DNA of 64,000 bases, from assembly GCA_028282785.1 (NCBI GenBank), contig JANQHE010000037.1:303243-367242 (forward strand), in the 5' to 3' direction. The notes beneath the pieces were generated by a model. That model had not been told where the DNA came from. It was given only the letters and a program-made list of their open reading frames with translations, and ran no database searches. This document shows positions 25,754 to 34,368 of this stretch, in pieces. The position numbers and the translations under genes are program-made. The first letter of the stretch is position 1; every line of letters starts with the position of its first letter. The stretch comes from Bacteroidales bacterium (GTDB lineage: Bacteria > Bacteroidota > Bacteroidia > Bacteroidales > UBA12077).

Positions 25754-27321
25754 TCTCCTAATTCTTTTAAATACTTTTTCATTTCTCCTTGTACTTTATT
25801 TAACTCATTCTCCAGTGAATCAATTTCCGTCTGTATTGCCTGAATATCTATCTCTGTTTCTTCCTCAAACGTATCGACATATCGAGGGATGTTCAGATTA
25901 AAATCATTCTCTTTTATTTCTTCAAAAGGTGCAACATAACTGAATTTGTCTTCCACTACTCCAACCTCTAATTTTCCTGAATTGAAATTGTGATATATTT
26001 CTGCAATATGGTCTATATCCGACACTCTAAGCCTATTCTGGTTTTTACCAGATTCAAAATGTTGGCTTGCATCAATAAAAAGTATATTCTTATTATCTCC
26101 TTTTCCTTTGTTGAAAATTAATATTGCCGCAGGAATACCTGTGCCAAAAAACAGATTAGCTGGTAATCCAATAACAGCTTCTAAGATGTTTTCTTCAATG
26201 GTTTTTTGCCTTATCTTTCCTTCGGAAGCTCCACGAAAGAGGACACCATGAGGAACGACTACCCCTACTTTTCCATGACCTTCATAAGCTGATTCAATCA
26301 TGTGGCTTATAAATGCCCAATCACCTTTACTCTTTGGTGGTATACCACGCCAAAAACGATTGAATTTATCCTTTTCAGGATCGAAACTTGTACTGGCTTT
26401 ATCCTTATCCTCCTTGTCTTCAACCTTACCCCATTTGTCAAGGCTAAAAGGAGGATTGGCTACTACTGTATCAAATTTCATTAGAGCATCTTCCTCTTTG
26501 TGCTTTGGATTGCGGATGGTGTCTCCCCAACGAACATTGGCATTATCAAATCCATGAAGAAACATATTCATTACAGCTAACGCCCAGGTACTTCCATTAG
26601 CTTCCTGCCCATATAAAGAGAAATTATCAGAGCCAACTTCTCTACCTGCTTTAATAAGTAATGAACCAGAACCACAAGTTGGGTCGTAAATTCTTGCCCC
26701 AGGTTTTGATTTTGTTAATTTGGCTAATAGGGTTGATACTTCGGAAGGAGTATAAAATTCCCCTGCCTTTTTCCCCGCATTGCTGGCAAAATTGGCTATT
26801 AAATATTCATACGAATCTCCAATTATGTCGCTCCCTTCAAGATGAGAGGGATTCAAATCGAGTTTTTCATCGCTAAAATCAATAAGAAGATTTTTTAACC
26901 GTGAATTTTTATCTTTTACATCGCCAAGATTACTGCTATTGAAATCAATGTTTCGGAAAATACCAGAACCATCTTCACTACTTAACTTTTCCCGGTTTGC
27001 TTCTTCTATATCCCGGAGTGCAATATTTATAAGGTCGCCAATATTGGTTTCATTCCTATTCTCGTACAAATAATAAAAGGAACAATGATTAGGAACTACA
27101 AATCGCTCATGCTTCATTGCTCTTTTTGCTCGCTCTGTATCACCATTATATTTCTTTAAATAGGTATTGAATTTATCCTTATGTACATCACTAACATATT
27201 TTAAAAATAACATAGTTAAAATGTAATCTTTATACTGACTTGGGTCGATTACACCTCGGAAAGTATCACAGGCTTTCCAAACTATGTTGTTAATCTCCTT
27301 TTGTGTTATTTTATCTGCCAT
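25750..27321 (-). CDS. hsdM: Type I restriction-modification methyltransferase (HsdM)
   Basis: N6-adenine methyltransferase subunit, 523 residues. The N-terminal HsdM_N helical region contains YKDYILTMLFLKYVSD. The AdoMet-binding motif is DPTCGSG at 213-219, and the catalytic NPPF is at 289-292 (VVANPPFSL). GEFYTP (188-192) precedes motif I as usual. A coiled C-terminal tail (about 488-520) should dock the S subunit. It begins 4 nt after the stop of the half-size hsdS' gene, and its end overlaps the TIR gene by 4 bp. All catalytic motifs are intact. Confidence 0.96.
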   Translation of the reverse strand: MADKITQKEINNIVWKACDTFRGVIDPSQYKDYILTMLFLKYVSDVHKDKFNTYLKKYNGDTERAKRAMKHERFVVPNHCSFYYLYENRNETNIGDLINIALRDIEEANREKLSSEDGSGIFRNIDFNSSNLGDVKDKNSRLKNLLIDFSDEKLDLNPSHLEGSDIIGDSYEYLIANFASNAGKKAGEFYTPSEVSTLLAKLTKSKPGARIYDPTCGSGSLLIKAGREVGSDNFSLYGQEANGSTWALAVMNMFLHGFDNANVRWGDTIRNPKHKEEDALMKFDTVVANPPFSLDKWGKVEDKEDKDKASTSFDPEKDKFNRFWRGIPPKSKGDWAFISHMIESAYEGHGKVGVVVPHGVLFRGASEGKIRQKTIEENILEAVIGLPANLFFGTGIPAAILIFNKGKGDNKNILFIDASQHFESGKNQNRLRVSDIDHIAEIYHNFNSGKLEVGVVEDKFSYVAPFEEIKENDFNLNIPRYVDTFEEETEIDIQAIQTEIDSLENELNKVQGEMKKYLKELGE

Positions 27322-27325
27322 ATTG

Positions 27326-27895
27326 TTATTTTTTTGCTGCTTTTTTTAATTGTGACCGAATTTCAATTTCTCTCAAATCCTCTATCTGTTTTTTTATTGA
27401 CTCTTCTTTGTGTCTTAGTTCCTGAACCTTTAAAATATTTAGTTGGGTTTCTACTGGCGGAATATCAATCTTTATTTGCTCAATAAAAGATTTTGAAATT
27501 GATGGTATTCCTGTACCTTTTGCTCCGCTTTGCAATTTCGAAAGTGTATCAGGTCTATTCAAAAACCATTTTAAATAATCAGGCAAAATGGAATTTTGCT
27601 TATCGTCTTTAATACGAATTACTATAAAAGTAGACGATGCTACCGCAAAACCTATATCCTTACTATATCGTGCTGTGAAGTTTTTTGAACCTTTAGCTGC
27701 AAAAAGTAAATCTCCATCCTGTAAAATATGATTCTTAATTTTACCTTCCATTCTTAAATCTGCATGCAGTGAAGGTGCAGTTTCACCCATATTACTAAAA
27801 TGCTTTGCCTGTAAATAGATTACATCTCCTGTCTGGTCAGTTTTAGCATAAATTCCAGACTGAACAATCGCTATTTCTTTTATCTTTTTTCTCAA
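27326..27895 (-). CDS. Half-size specificity subunit (single-TRD HsdS-like)
   Basis: A 189-residue protein corresponding to one target-recognition domain plus helix. IKEIAIVQSGIYAK, YLQAKHFSNMG and LQDGDLLFAAKGS form the TRD, and IPSISKSFIEQIKIDIPPVETQLNILKVQELRHKEES forms the conserved arm. It is first in the type I operon, 4 nt before hsdM. A full two-TRD hsdS lies further down the operon, so the complex could use two S proteins, or this one could act as a homodimer. No ATG is available; the start appears to be TTG at 27895. Confidence 0.78.
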   Translation of the reverse strand: MRKKIKEIAIVQSGIYAKTDQTGDVIYLQAKHFSNMGETAPSLHADLRMEGKIKNHILQDGDLLFAAKGSKNFTARYSKDIGFAVASSTFIVIRIKDDKQNSILPDYLKWFLNRPDTLSKLQSGAKGTGIPSISKSFIEQIKIDIPPVETQLNILKVQELRHKEESIKKQIEDLREIEIRSQLKKAAKK

Positions 27896-27905
27896 TTTAT
27901 TTCTG

Positions 27906-27972
27906 AGTATAATTTCTACAAAATTAATAATTATTTATTATATTGCAATTTATTTTTAAGTACAACTTCTAC
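27906..27972. promoter_or_regulatory. Divergent promoter region of RM operon and HEPN-like gene, with repeated motif
   Basis: The 101-bp gap between two divergent starts (27895 minus, 27997 plus) contains AGTATAATTTCTAC at 27906 and AGTACAACTTCTAC at 27959 (11 of 14 identical, 53 bp apart). These may be operator sites shared by the two transcription units. No matching regulator is identified. Confidence 0.35.
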
Positions 27973-27996
27973 TAATTCATTTTTTAATTAAATATT

Positions 27997-29547
27997 ATGA
28001 TCCGAATTAATAAATATCTTGACCAATCTTTTCGACTTATTGAAAGTATTGAAGAAAACAGGAACTATAAAATAAGAGTTGGTAAAACTAAACACCATTC
28101 TTTTAATAAAAGAGAATTATCCTTTTTAAATATTGAAAGAGATTATAAATTCTCTACATCAACCGAGGTGCAAAAGGGAGTCCAACATCATAATGAACTT
28201 ACTATAAACCGAAATACGGAAATCAAACTGAAGAGTAATGATATTAATTTATATACAAAGGGGAAGTATTTTCTGATAAATAATGTATCTTATACAGGAC
28301 ATGAGTTGACAGAACCTAAGCTAATAAAATTAGTAGAAGGAAAACTTACTTCTATTTCAAATCAAAGGAGAAGTTTTTATTCTCCAAATAGAAGATATAG
28401 AATTATCTTACCGCTAAAGCGCAATGTTAGATTGTTTGGAGATTTTAAAGGCTGGGGATTTTATGTTGATAAAAAAATTCAATCCGAGACTCTGTTAAAG
28501 GTTAGAATTATTAATAGAGACTATCACTTCTATATATACACAAATAAGGAAAAAGAATCTCATTTTATTGTTGATGCTCTTAATGGTCAATCATTAGAAG
28601 TTTTCCAGAAATCCGTAAGCTCTATCTTATTGAGTTATGCTTTTTTAAAAGGAGAATACCATGGAGAACACTCTTACATTTTAACCTATGATTCATCTCG
28701 TTTTGAAAACCCTATAAGCATTTTAACGCAAAACTTAGGAGGTGGCATGTATGATGGTTTTGCAGTTCATTCGACAAACCCATACAGTATAGTACCATTG
28801 AGAAATAGATTAAAATACAAAAAAGATAGGGATGGTAAAATAGTTGAAGTAAATGATTCTGGATTAAAGAAATTTATGATTGAATTTCCGAACGAATCGT
28901 TTTCAAAACTCTGTGAACTTATTAATACCAAAGGAGGGATTCTAAGAGCTGTAATAATGTTTGTGAGCAATAATAAAACAACTCTTGAAATGAAAGTCCC
29001 AATTTATTTTGTTGCTCTTGAGAATATCTCAAAAGTATTAATTGGAGGAGATAGAACACCTCCAAAACTTATCGACAATAACGAAATTGTAGTTGATGTA
29101 AAAAAGTCAATCAAAACTGCTATAAGAGAAATTGATAAAATAAAGAAAAAATACCAATCAATAGTTGTTACAGAATTTGACCAAAAAGGATATGACGCAA
29201 ATTTTGCTCGTATTACAGGAAAATTAAACGACTTTAATAGGGGAACTAACAATAAAAAGCTTAAAGAACCTTTCGATAATTTTGGATATAAATTAACAAA
29301 GGAAGAAGAGGGTTTGATTTTAATACATAGAAATAAATTTCTTCATGGAGATGACTTTAAAGCATTTGAAGCCGGCTATGACTACGAATTCAAAGAATTG
29401 TTTCACATTAGTATGAAACTACATAAGCTAATTTCAATTCTGCTATTGAAAGCTGCTGGCTACTCTGGCTATATTTTAAATAATTCTAAGATATATGAAT
29501 ATATATCAGAAAAGAAATCAAAAGAATCTTACTTTATTAAGATATAA
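27997..29547 (+). CDS. HEPN-like protein (ApeA-type abortive infection candidate)
   Basis: A 516-residue protein. The C-terminal helical region has an Rx4H motif (R445 to H450 in HRNKFLHGDDF), the ribonuclease signature of HEPN domains. Helices around it (KKLKEPFDNFGYKLTKEEEGLILIH and FKELFHISMKLHKLISILLL) fit the fold. The N-terminal 330 residues are beta-rich and of unknown type, as in ApeA-like proteins, where they may sense infection. It is divergent from the type I operon. The TAA lies 20 bp before a convergent small XRE gene. Defence role is inferred. Confidence 0.6.
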   Translation: MIRINKYLDQSFRLIESIEENRNYKIRVGKTKHHSFNKRELSFLNIERDYKFSTSTEVQKGVQHHNELTINRNTEIKLKSNDINLYTKGKYFLINNVSYTGHELTEPKLIKLVEGKLTSISNQRRSFYSPNRRYRIILPLKRNVRLFGDFKGWGFYVDKKIQSETLLKVRIINRDYHFYIYTNKEKESHFIVDALNGQSLEVFQKSVSSILLSYAFLKGEYHGEHSYILTYDSSRFENPISILTQNLGGGMYDGFAVHSTNPYSIVPLRNRLKYKKDRDGKIVEVNDSGLKKFMIEFPNESFSKLCELINTKGGILRAVIMFVSNNKTTLEMKVPIYFVALENISKVLIGGDRTPPKLIDNNEIVVDVKKSIKTAIREIDKIKKKYQSIVVTEFDQKGYDANFARITGKLNDFNRGTNNKKLKEPFDNFGYKLTKEEEGLILIHRNKFLHGDDFKAFEAGYDYEFKELFHISMKLHKLISILLLKAAGYSGYILNNSKIYEYISEKKSKESYFIKI

Positions 29548-29567
29548 ATTGTCAAACTTAAATTATT

Positions 29568-29780
29568 TTATGATTTTGTCGGAATCAATAGCTCTCGAAT
29601 ATCAACATCCAAAGCCAAAGCTATTTCTCTTAAAAGCCCAAGTTTAGGTTGACTTTCGTTACTACAAATTCTTGTAATAGTGTTGGGAGCTTTATTTACC
29701 ATTTTAGCAAGCTCTTTTTGAGATACATCTTTCTCAGCTAAAACCACTTTAATACGGTTAATTTTAATTTTTTCTTCCAT
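29568..29780 (-). CDS. Small XRE-family HTH transcriptional regulator
   Basis: A 70-residue protein, almost entirely one helix-turn-helix domain: VSQKELAKMVNKAPNTITRICSNESQPKLGLLREIALALDVDIRELL. It is a minimal Cro/XRE repressor. It runs convergent to the HEPN-like gene and divergent from a 77-residue coiled-coil gene. The gap it shares with the latter holds two exact 11-bp direct repeats spaced 21 bp, likely its operator. Confidence 0.85.
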   Translation of the reverse strand: MEEKIKINRIKVVLAEKDVSQKELAKMVNKAPNTITRICSNESQPKLGLLREIALALDVDIRELLIPTKS

Positions 29781-29916
29781 TTAATATATGTATTCATACA
29801 TCTATTGTTCAAAAGTAACTAATAAAAGATACTTTTCATACTCAAATTGGAAGTTAAATTGTTAATAATCAGAATGATAAATTGCATAAATACACTTTAA
29901 ATGTATTGTATAATAT

Positions 29917-29948
29917 ATTTATTGTATTATATTAAACATTTATTGTAT
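29917..29948. promoter_or_regulatory. Direct-repeat operator candidate (ATTTATTGTAT x2, 21-bp phasing)
   Basis: ATTTATTGTAT occurs exactly at 29917-29927 and 29938-29948, a 21-bp spacing (two helical turns). It lies between the XRE gene and the 77-residue gene. Low complexity of the region weakens the case. Confidence 0.4.
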
Positions 29949-29977
29949 ATTTGAAAAATATTATTCTTATAGATTTT

Positions 29978-30184
29978 ATGACTAAACTCAGATACACCAA
30001 AGCCGATCTTGAAAAACTAATATACACCCAACTCGAAAACCTAAATGTCCAGGGAGAGCATATAGACTTAATCAAAAAACAAAACGAACTCCTGGTTAAA
30101 TACAATCATAAACTGATAGATGAACTATCAGATAAGGTAAATGAACCTAAACCTTATCCAATTCCAAAAAGAAGAAGAAAATAA
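29978..30184 (+). CDS. Small charged coiled-coil protein (unknown)
   Basis: About 68 residues from ATG 29978 (MTKLRYTKADLEKLIYTQLENL); the frame opens 27 bp earlier at 29951. Mostly helical and coiled-coil-like, ending in a basic tail (PIPKRRRK). Divergent from the XRE regulator, so possibly under its control. No family recognised. Confidence 0.5.
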   Translation: MTKLRYTKADLEKLIYTQLENLNVQGEHIDLIKKQNELLVKYNHKLIDELSDKVNEPKPYPIPKRRRK

Positions 30185-30429
30185 ATAATTAGAAAATCAT
30201 CCTTAACCTTTTGTTACAAGACATGAAACACAACTAACTGATAATTTAGAATAAAACGAAAATTCTTTTGATAATGCCTTTCCATCTAGTAAAATTGATT
30301 TCTTGTTTTCCATTTATGTATTTAATTATTGATGATTATCGTGTTCCTGTCTCGTTAAGCAAAATTCCGGGTAACGCCAAACTTAACAAAAAACATCTTG
30401 CAGACCTTTCGTAACTTCGAACTTGTCTT

Positions 30430-30437
30430 TATTTTTG
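30430..30437 (+). promoter_or_regulatory. Bacteroidota-type -7 box upstream of Crp-like gene
   Basis: TATTTTTG fits TAnnTTTG and lies 31 bp before the GTG start at 30469. No clear -33 TTG was assigned. Confidence 0.45.
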
Positions 30438-30468
30438 GTAAAAAGATTATAATCAATCGCAGCAAACA

Positions 30469-31029
30469 GTGGAGCAACTAATTGATTACATAGAAAAATT
30501 TGTAAAGCTTGATCCGGAAGCCATTTTTGAGTTGAAAAGACTTGCTGCTGCGGAAACTTACAGAAAAAATCAGCATATTCTTGAACCGGGACAGCGCTGC
30601 AATAAAATCTGGTTTATAAAATACGGAATGGTGAGAAAATACCATATTCATGACGGTAAGGATGTGACCGTTTGGATTCATACAGAGAATGAAATATTTA
30701 CCTCTTTGCAAAGCTATTCTCAGCAATGCCAGGCCAACGAATATTTACAAACCTGCGAGGATACGGAAGCAATAGGCATTTCAAGGCAAAACAGTGAAAA
30801 ACTCGCCCGGTTCCCGCAATTTGTTACCTTCTCGAATGCTTTAATGGAAAAAGAGTTCGCAAACATAGATAGGCACACCCGGGAATTTAACCAAAAAGAT
30901 GCAAAAGGCAAATACGAATATTTGCGCCTTATTGCCCCGGAAATGGTGAAAAGGGCAAAACTAGGATATATTGCCTCTGTTATGGGAATAAGCCAGGAAA
31001 CCTTAAGCCGGGTTCGGAAAGCAAAATAA
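30469..31029 (+). CDS. Crp/Fnr-family transcriptional regulator
   Basis: A 186-residue cyclic-nucleotide-binding-type regulator. The beta-roll sensor domain (about 1-115) includes HILEPGQRCNKIWFIKYGMVRKYH. The dimer helix follows, then a C-terminal HTH with KLGYIASVMGISQETLSRVRK (about 162-185). Many Bacteroidota members of this group lack cAMP-contact residues, and the ligand cannot be read here. It starts at GTG 30469. An alpha/beta hydrolase gene follows 66 bp later on the same strand and may be its target. Confidence 0.88.
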   Translation: MEQLIDYIEKFVKLDPEAIFELKRLAAAETYRKNQHILEPGQRCNKIWFIKYGMVRKYHIHDGKDVTVWIHTENEIFTSLQSYSQQCQANEYLQTCEDTEAIGISRQNSEKLARFPQFVTFSNALMEKEFANIDRHTREFNQKDAKGKYEYLRLIAPEMVKRAKLGYIASVMGISQETLSRVRKAK

Positions 31030-31095
31030 TTTTTTGACCTACATCAAAAGAATTGGTCGTTTCATTCCCCTTCTTTGTCAGATAAACCTGGAAAA

Positions 31096-31986
31096 ATGAC
31101 AAAGAAATCAATTTACAAATCAGAATCAGGAAAAGCAGAAATCCTGAACTTTTATGAGAGTTTATTAAGCGGTTGGCAAATACCTGTCGAAAAAGGGACT
31201 GTTTCAACGGGATATGGCGACACATTTGTTTTGTGCCGTGGTAAAACAGGTGCCAAACCCTTAGTGCTATTGCACGGTACCGGTTCAAATTCGGCCATGT
31301 GGAAATCTGATATCAAAGGATTTTCCTCAAAATACCGTGTTTATGCCATTGATATTATTGGGGAATGCGGTAATAGTTCAGAAAACAGGCCGGGTTGGAA
31401 AGAAAACCATTATTCAAGGTGGTTGAACGAAGTTTTTGGGCAACTTGATATTAACAATGCAACTATTATCGGGTGTTCTTTAGGGGGTTGGATAGCAACT
31501 GATTTCACAATCAGGCATCCTGAAAAAGTGGACAAATTAGTTTTATTGGCAACAGCGGGAATTACACAAGTAAAAACATCTACCGTTTTTTGGATAATAA
31601 TCACGTCTCTATTCGGTAATTGGGGTTTCAAGAAAATAAACAAAATGGTTTACGGAAACCTGGAAATAGACAAAACAGTTCTGGAATTTGCCTCACTCAT
31701 AAAAAAACATTTCATACCCAGGACAGATATCTTACCTGTTTTCACAAATGATCAATTGCAAAAAATTCGTATCCCGGTATTTTTTATAGGTGGTAAACAG
31801 GATTGTTTTTACAATTCCCAAAAAACAGCACTGCGCTTATCTGAAAATATCAAATTGATAAAGAACGAAGTGCTGCCTGATACAGGACATGTATTAACAA
31901 ACCTTACAAATATGATTCTTGATTTTATTGAAAATGATATTGAGAAAGGAACGAATAGATGGGACAATAAATTAAACTCAAAATAG
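31096..31986 (+). CDS. Alpha/beta-hydrolase
   Basis: About 296 residues. The oxyanion motif is LVLLHGTGSNSAMW. The nucleophile elbow GCSLGG (IIGCSLGGWIATDF) puts the catalytic Ser at its centre. The acid is probably the Asp in GGKQDCFY and the catalytic His is in DTGHVL. ATG 31096 (MTKKSIYK) is a better start than the upstream TTG at 31075. It follows the Crp-like gene and is probably co-transcribed. Substrate is unknown; the fold covers esterases, dehalogenases and lactonases. Confidence 0.85.
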   Translation: MTKKSIYKSESGKAEILNFYESLLSGWQIPVEKGTVSTGYGDTFVLCRGKTGAKPLVLLHGTGSNSAMWKSDIKGFSSKYRVYAIDIIGECGNSSENRPGWKENHYSRWLNEVFGQLDINNATIIGCSLGGWIATDFTIRHPEKVDKLVLLATAGITQVKTSTVFWIIITSLFGNWGFKKINKMVYGNLEIDKTVLEFASLIKKHFIPRTDILPVFTNDQLQKIRIPVFFIGGKQDCFYNSQKTALRLSENIKLIKNEVLPDTGHVLTNLTNMILDFIENDIEKGTNRWDNKLNSK

Positions 31987-32055
31987 TCCAAACTTATTAA
32001 AACAAAATAGTTAATTTTAATGTAATTTGTCTCTGTAACCTAAAAGATAAAAACC

Positions 32056-32744
32056 ATGAAAAACCTTATCCTATCTTACTCATTTTTCTAGTTTCTTTTG
32101 TAGTATTTGCACAAGAAAACAATGAATTTAAGTCAACCATTCTCACATACGGCGGACTGCCTATAGTTGAAAATCAAGAAATAAATATTTTATATAACGA
32201 AGCATTCATTGTGGGTTATTCAGAGAAACTTAAAAACCCAAGATGGGTATGTTATCGTCTTAGAAACTTAAAAGGTGATATGCCTATTCCAAAATATGAA
32301 AGACCCTACTCTTTTTATATTGATAATCGTACAGAATCAAAGGTTTCCCATGATGATTACACTGGTTCAGGATATGACAGAGGTCACATGGCTCCAAACT
32401 CTGCTATATTACTTAACTATGGGCAAATGGCACAATTGGAAACATTCTTAATGAGTAACATTACTCCACAAACATCAGAACTTAATAGGAACATATGGGA
32501 GAAACTAGAACGAAAAGCAAGAGAAGAAATATCTCAGGATGATACAAAAAACAAAGAAATAAAAGCAGTATATGTTATAACAGGTACTATTTTTTCTGAT
32601 AATCCCGAAAAATTGGAAAGTGGTATTCCAATACCATCGCATTGTTATAAAATATTTGCATACCAAAAAAGTTATAGGGGAACTATAAAAGCGTTAGCTG
32701 CAAGTGAAAAGGACGAACCTACAACATTGACACCAGATTATTAA
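32056..32744 (+). pseudogene. DNA/RNA non-specific endonuclease (NUC1/EndoG-like), frameshifted and 3'-truncated
   Basis: The nuclease core is intact: GYDRGHMAPNSA with catalytic His, followed by NITPQTSELNRNIWEKLE and YVITGTIF. ATG 32056 starts a signal peptide but the frame stops after 11 codons. One extra A in the A5 run at 32059-32063 would restore a normal signal peptide (MKKPYPILLIFLVSFVVFAQ) joined in frame to the nuclease. The end is also abnormal: after YRGTIKALA the sequence runs into an unrelated tail and stops. The missing type of C-terminus (LAFIFPQNPQSTEIMDYAV) occurs at 41920-42105. The gene looks split by about 9 kb of later DNA. Confidence 0.75.
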
Positions 32745-33044
32745 AATTGAAAAAACGGATAGAAAATATTGGCTCTTTGATTGAAGGTTGGTGCAAGAAA
32801 AAATTAGTTTTTGCCCGTCCGCTTCTGCCCTTCGGGACAGTTAGGGAAGCCAGCCCACAATAGCACATCCCGAAAAAACTCACAAACCAACGCCCAATCC
32901 TTTTTTTTTGGAAAGAGCTATTCTTGCCGCCGCACGACGGGTGTATTTATCAGACACTACTGCCAGCGTGAATGAACTCACATATAAGAATTAAGTAGAC
33001 TCGGTATCATATTAGTTATTGGGACTTTTACTGGGTATACTTGA
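32745..33044. other. Non-coding stretch after the broken nuclease
   Basis: No gene seen. Contains a GC-richer patch (about 32810-32910) unlike its surroundings, with runs such as TTTTTTTTT at 32898. Possibly debris from an insertion. Confidence 0.4.
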
Positions 33045-34040
33045 TTAAGCCCTTTTTCTAAATTGTTTAGGAGTAACTCCATACTTTCTTTTGAACGATG
33101 CTGCAAAATTGGAAGCATCACCATACCCACATTCAAATGCAATTTCCAGCACTGTCTTATCAGTATCCAATAAGAGTTTACGTGCCAGAACCATTTTAAA
33201 ATCATACAAACATTCAAAAACAGTTTGGTTATAAACTTTTCTAAACCCATATTTTAGTTTGCATTCATTCAGCCCTACATGTCGAGAAAGTTCAGGAATT
33301 GTAGGGGTATTATTCATGTCAGCAAGCAATAATCTTTTGGCTTCGTGAATTTTTTCAAATTCACCAATACTATTACATCCATTTTGATTAATGTCAATTA
33401 TAGTTTCCTTACCTTGTTGTAATTGAAGCGACAACAACTCCAATATTTTCGATTCTCTATATATATCGTTTGCACTCCCTAAAAGCCAGGAATTTCTTAT
33501 TTGCGAAATAGCATGTAGCATATCAGGAGTAGTGGTCTGTTGTGAATCATTGTTCACAAAGAAAGTATCTCCCTTAAGATAGTTATAATAAACATCGCTG
33601 AAAGAATCAGGATATTTATTTGCCAGTTCCAGCATTGTTTTATCTTTAACCTCTATCATAATAAATTTAGAATAAAGATTTTGTTTGTCATAGACATGTT
33701 TTAAATTATCAAGATTAATATATCCGGCATAATTTTTACAACCTTCAATACTAATATCCTTATTCTTAAATTTGTGCCCTAAGAAACCATCTAACATAAA
33801 ATGCATACTAAAACAGGTTCTTTCAAACCCTGAAATTTGTATATCTCTACTAAACAATCTATCTACCTCTTCAATAAGAAAACCAGAGGTGGCAAAATTG
33901 TTATAATTCATGTATCCAAATTTATTCTTTAATTGCTTTTGGTGTAAGTCAACCAAGCGATTTTCTATATTAACAGAAATTTTCCCTTCCTGAGCTAAAT
34001 CCTGTAAATCCCTGACACTTATATCTAAACTTAATTTCAT
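33045..34040 (-). CDS. AraC-family transcriptional regulator
   Basis: A 331-residue regulator. The C-terminal double HTH (about 230-331) includes TIPELSRHVGLNECKLKYGFRKVYNQTVFECLYDFKMVLA and TVLEIAFECGYGDASNFAASFKRKYGVTPKQFRK, standard for the family. The N-terminal sensor domain is unrecognised. It is divergent from a TonB-dependent receptor/DUF4374 pair. Two CTCCCGAT half-sites spaced 21 bp lie in the shared gap, so it probably controls those genes in response to a nutrient or metal complex (inference). Confidence 0.9.
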   Translation of the reverse strand: MKLSLDISVRDLQDLAQEGKISVNIENRLVDLHQKQLKNKFGYMNYNNFATSGFLIEEVDRLFSRDIQISGFERTCFSMHFMLDGFLGHKFKNKDISIEGCKNYAGYINLDNLKHVYDKQNLYSKFIMIEVKDKTMLELANKYPDSFSDVYYNYLKGDTFFVNNDSQQTTTPDMLHAISQIRNSWLLGSANDIYRESKILELLSLQLQQGKETIIDINQNGCNSIGEFEKIHEAKRLLLADMNNTPTIPELSRHVGLNECKLKYGFRKVYNQTVFECLYDFKMVLARKLLLDTDKTVLEIAFECGYGDASNFAASFKRKYGVTPKQFRKRA

Positions 34041-34125
34041 AGCTTTCTATATAATAACTTGTACAAGAATCCAAAACAGAAACTCGTATGTAAATTCCCA
34101 TTCAACAACTCCCAAATGTCAATTT

Positions 34126-34154
34126 CTCCCGATTTTCGCATTTTTCCTCCCGAT
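34126..34154. promoter_or_regulatory. AraC-type tandem operator upstream of TonB receptor gene
   Basis: CTCCCGAT occurs at 34126 and again at 34147, exactly 21 bp apart, as expected for tandem AraC half-sites. It lies in the gap between the AraC gene and the receptor gene, about 30 bp upstream of the -7 box. Confidence 0.55.
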
Positions 34155-34183
34155 ATTTGTCTTTCTCTACCATGTACCACCTC

Positions 34184-34191
34184 TATTTTTG
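34184..34191 (+). promoter_or_regulatory. -7 box for TonB receptor operon
   Basis: TATTTTTG fits the Bacteroidota TAnnTTTG element and sits downstream of the AraC-type half-sites in the orientation of the receptor gene. The leader to the ATG would be about 180 nt. Confidence 0.4.
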
Positions 34192-34368
34192 TCCTTGTTT
34201 TGATTTTGTATATGAACTTGCCAAAATAAGGGTTATGAATTTTTCATGCAATCCTTATTAATAGTGATTTTGCATTAACGTGACCAACAATGTCATAATG
34301 TGATTTTTACTACTGTCGATATAGAATTAGAACAGTAAGAACAATTAGTGAAAAATATATACATGCAC

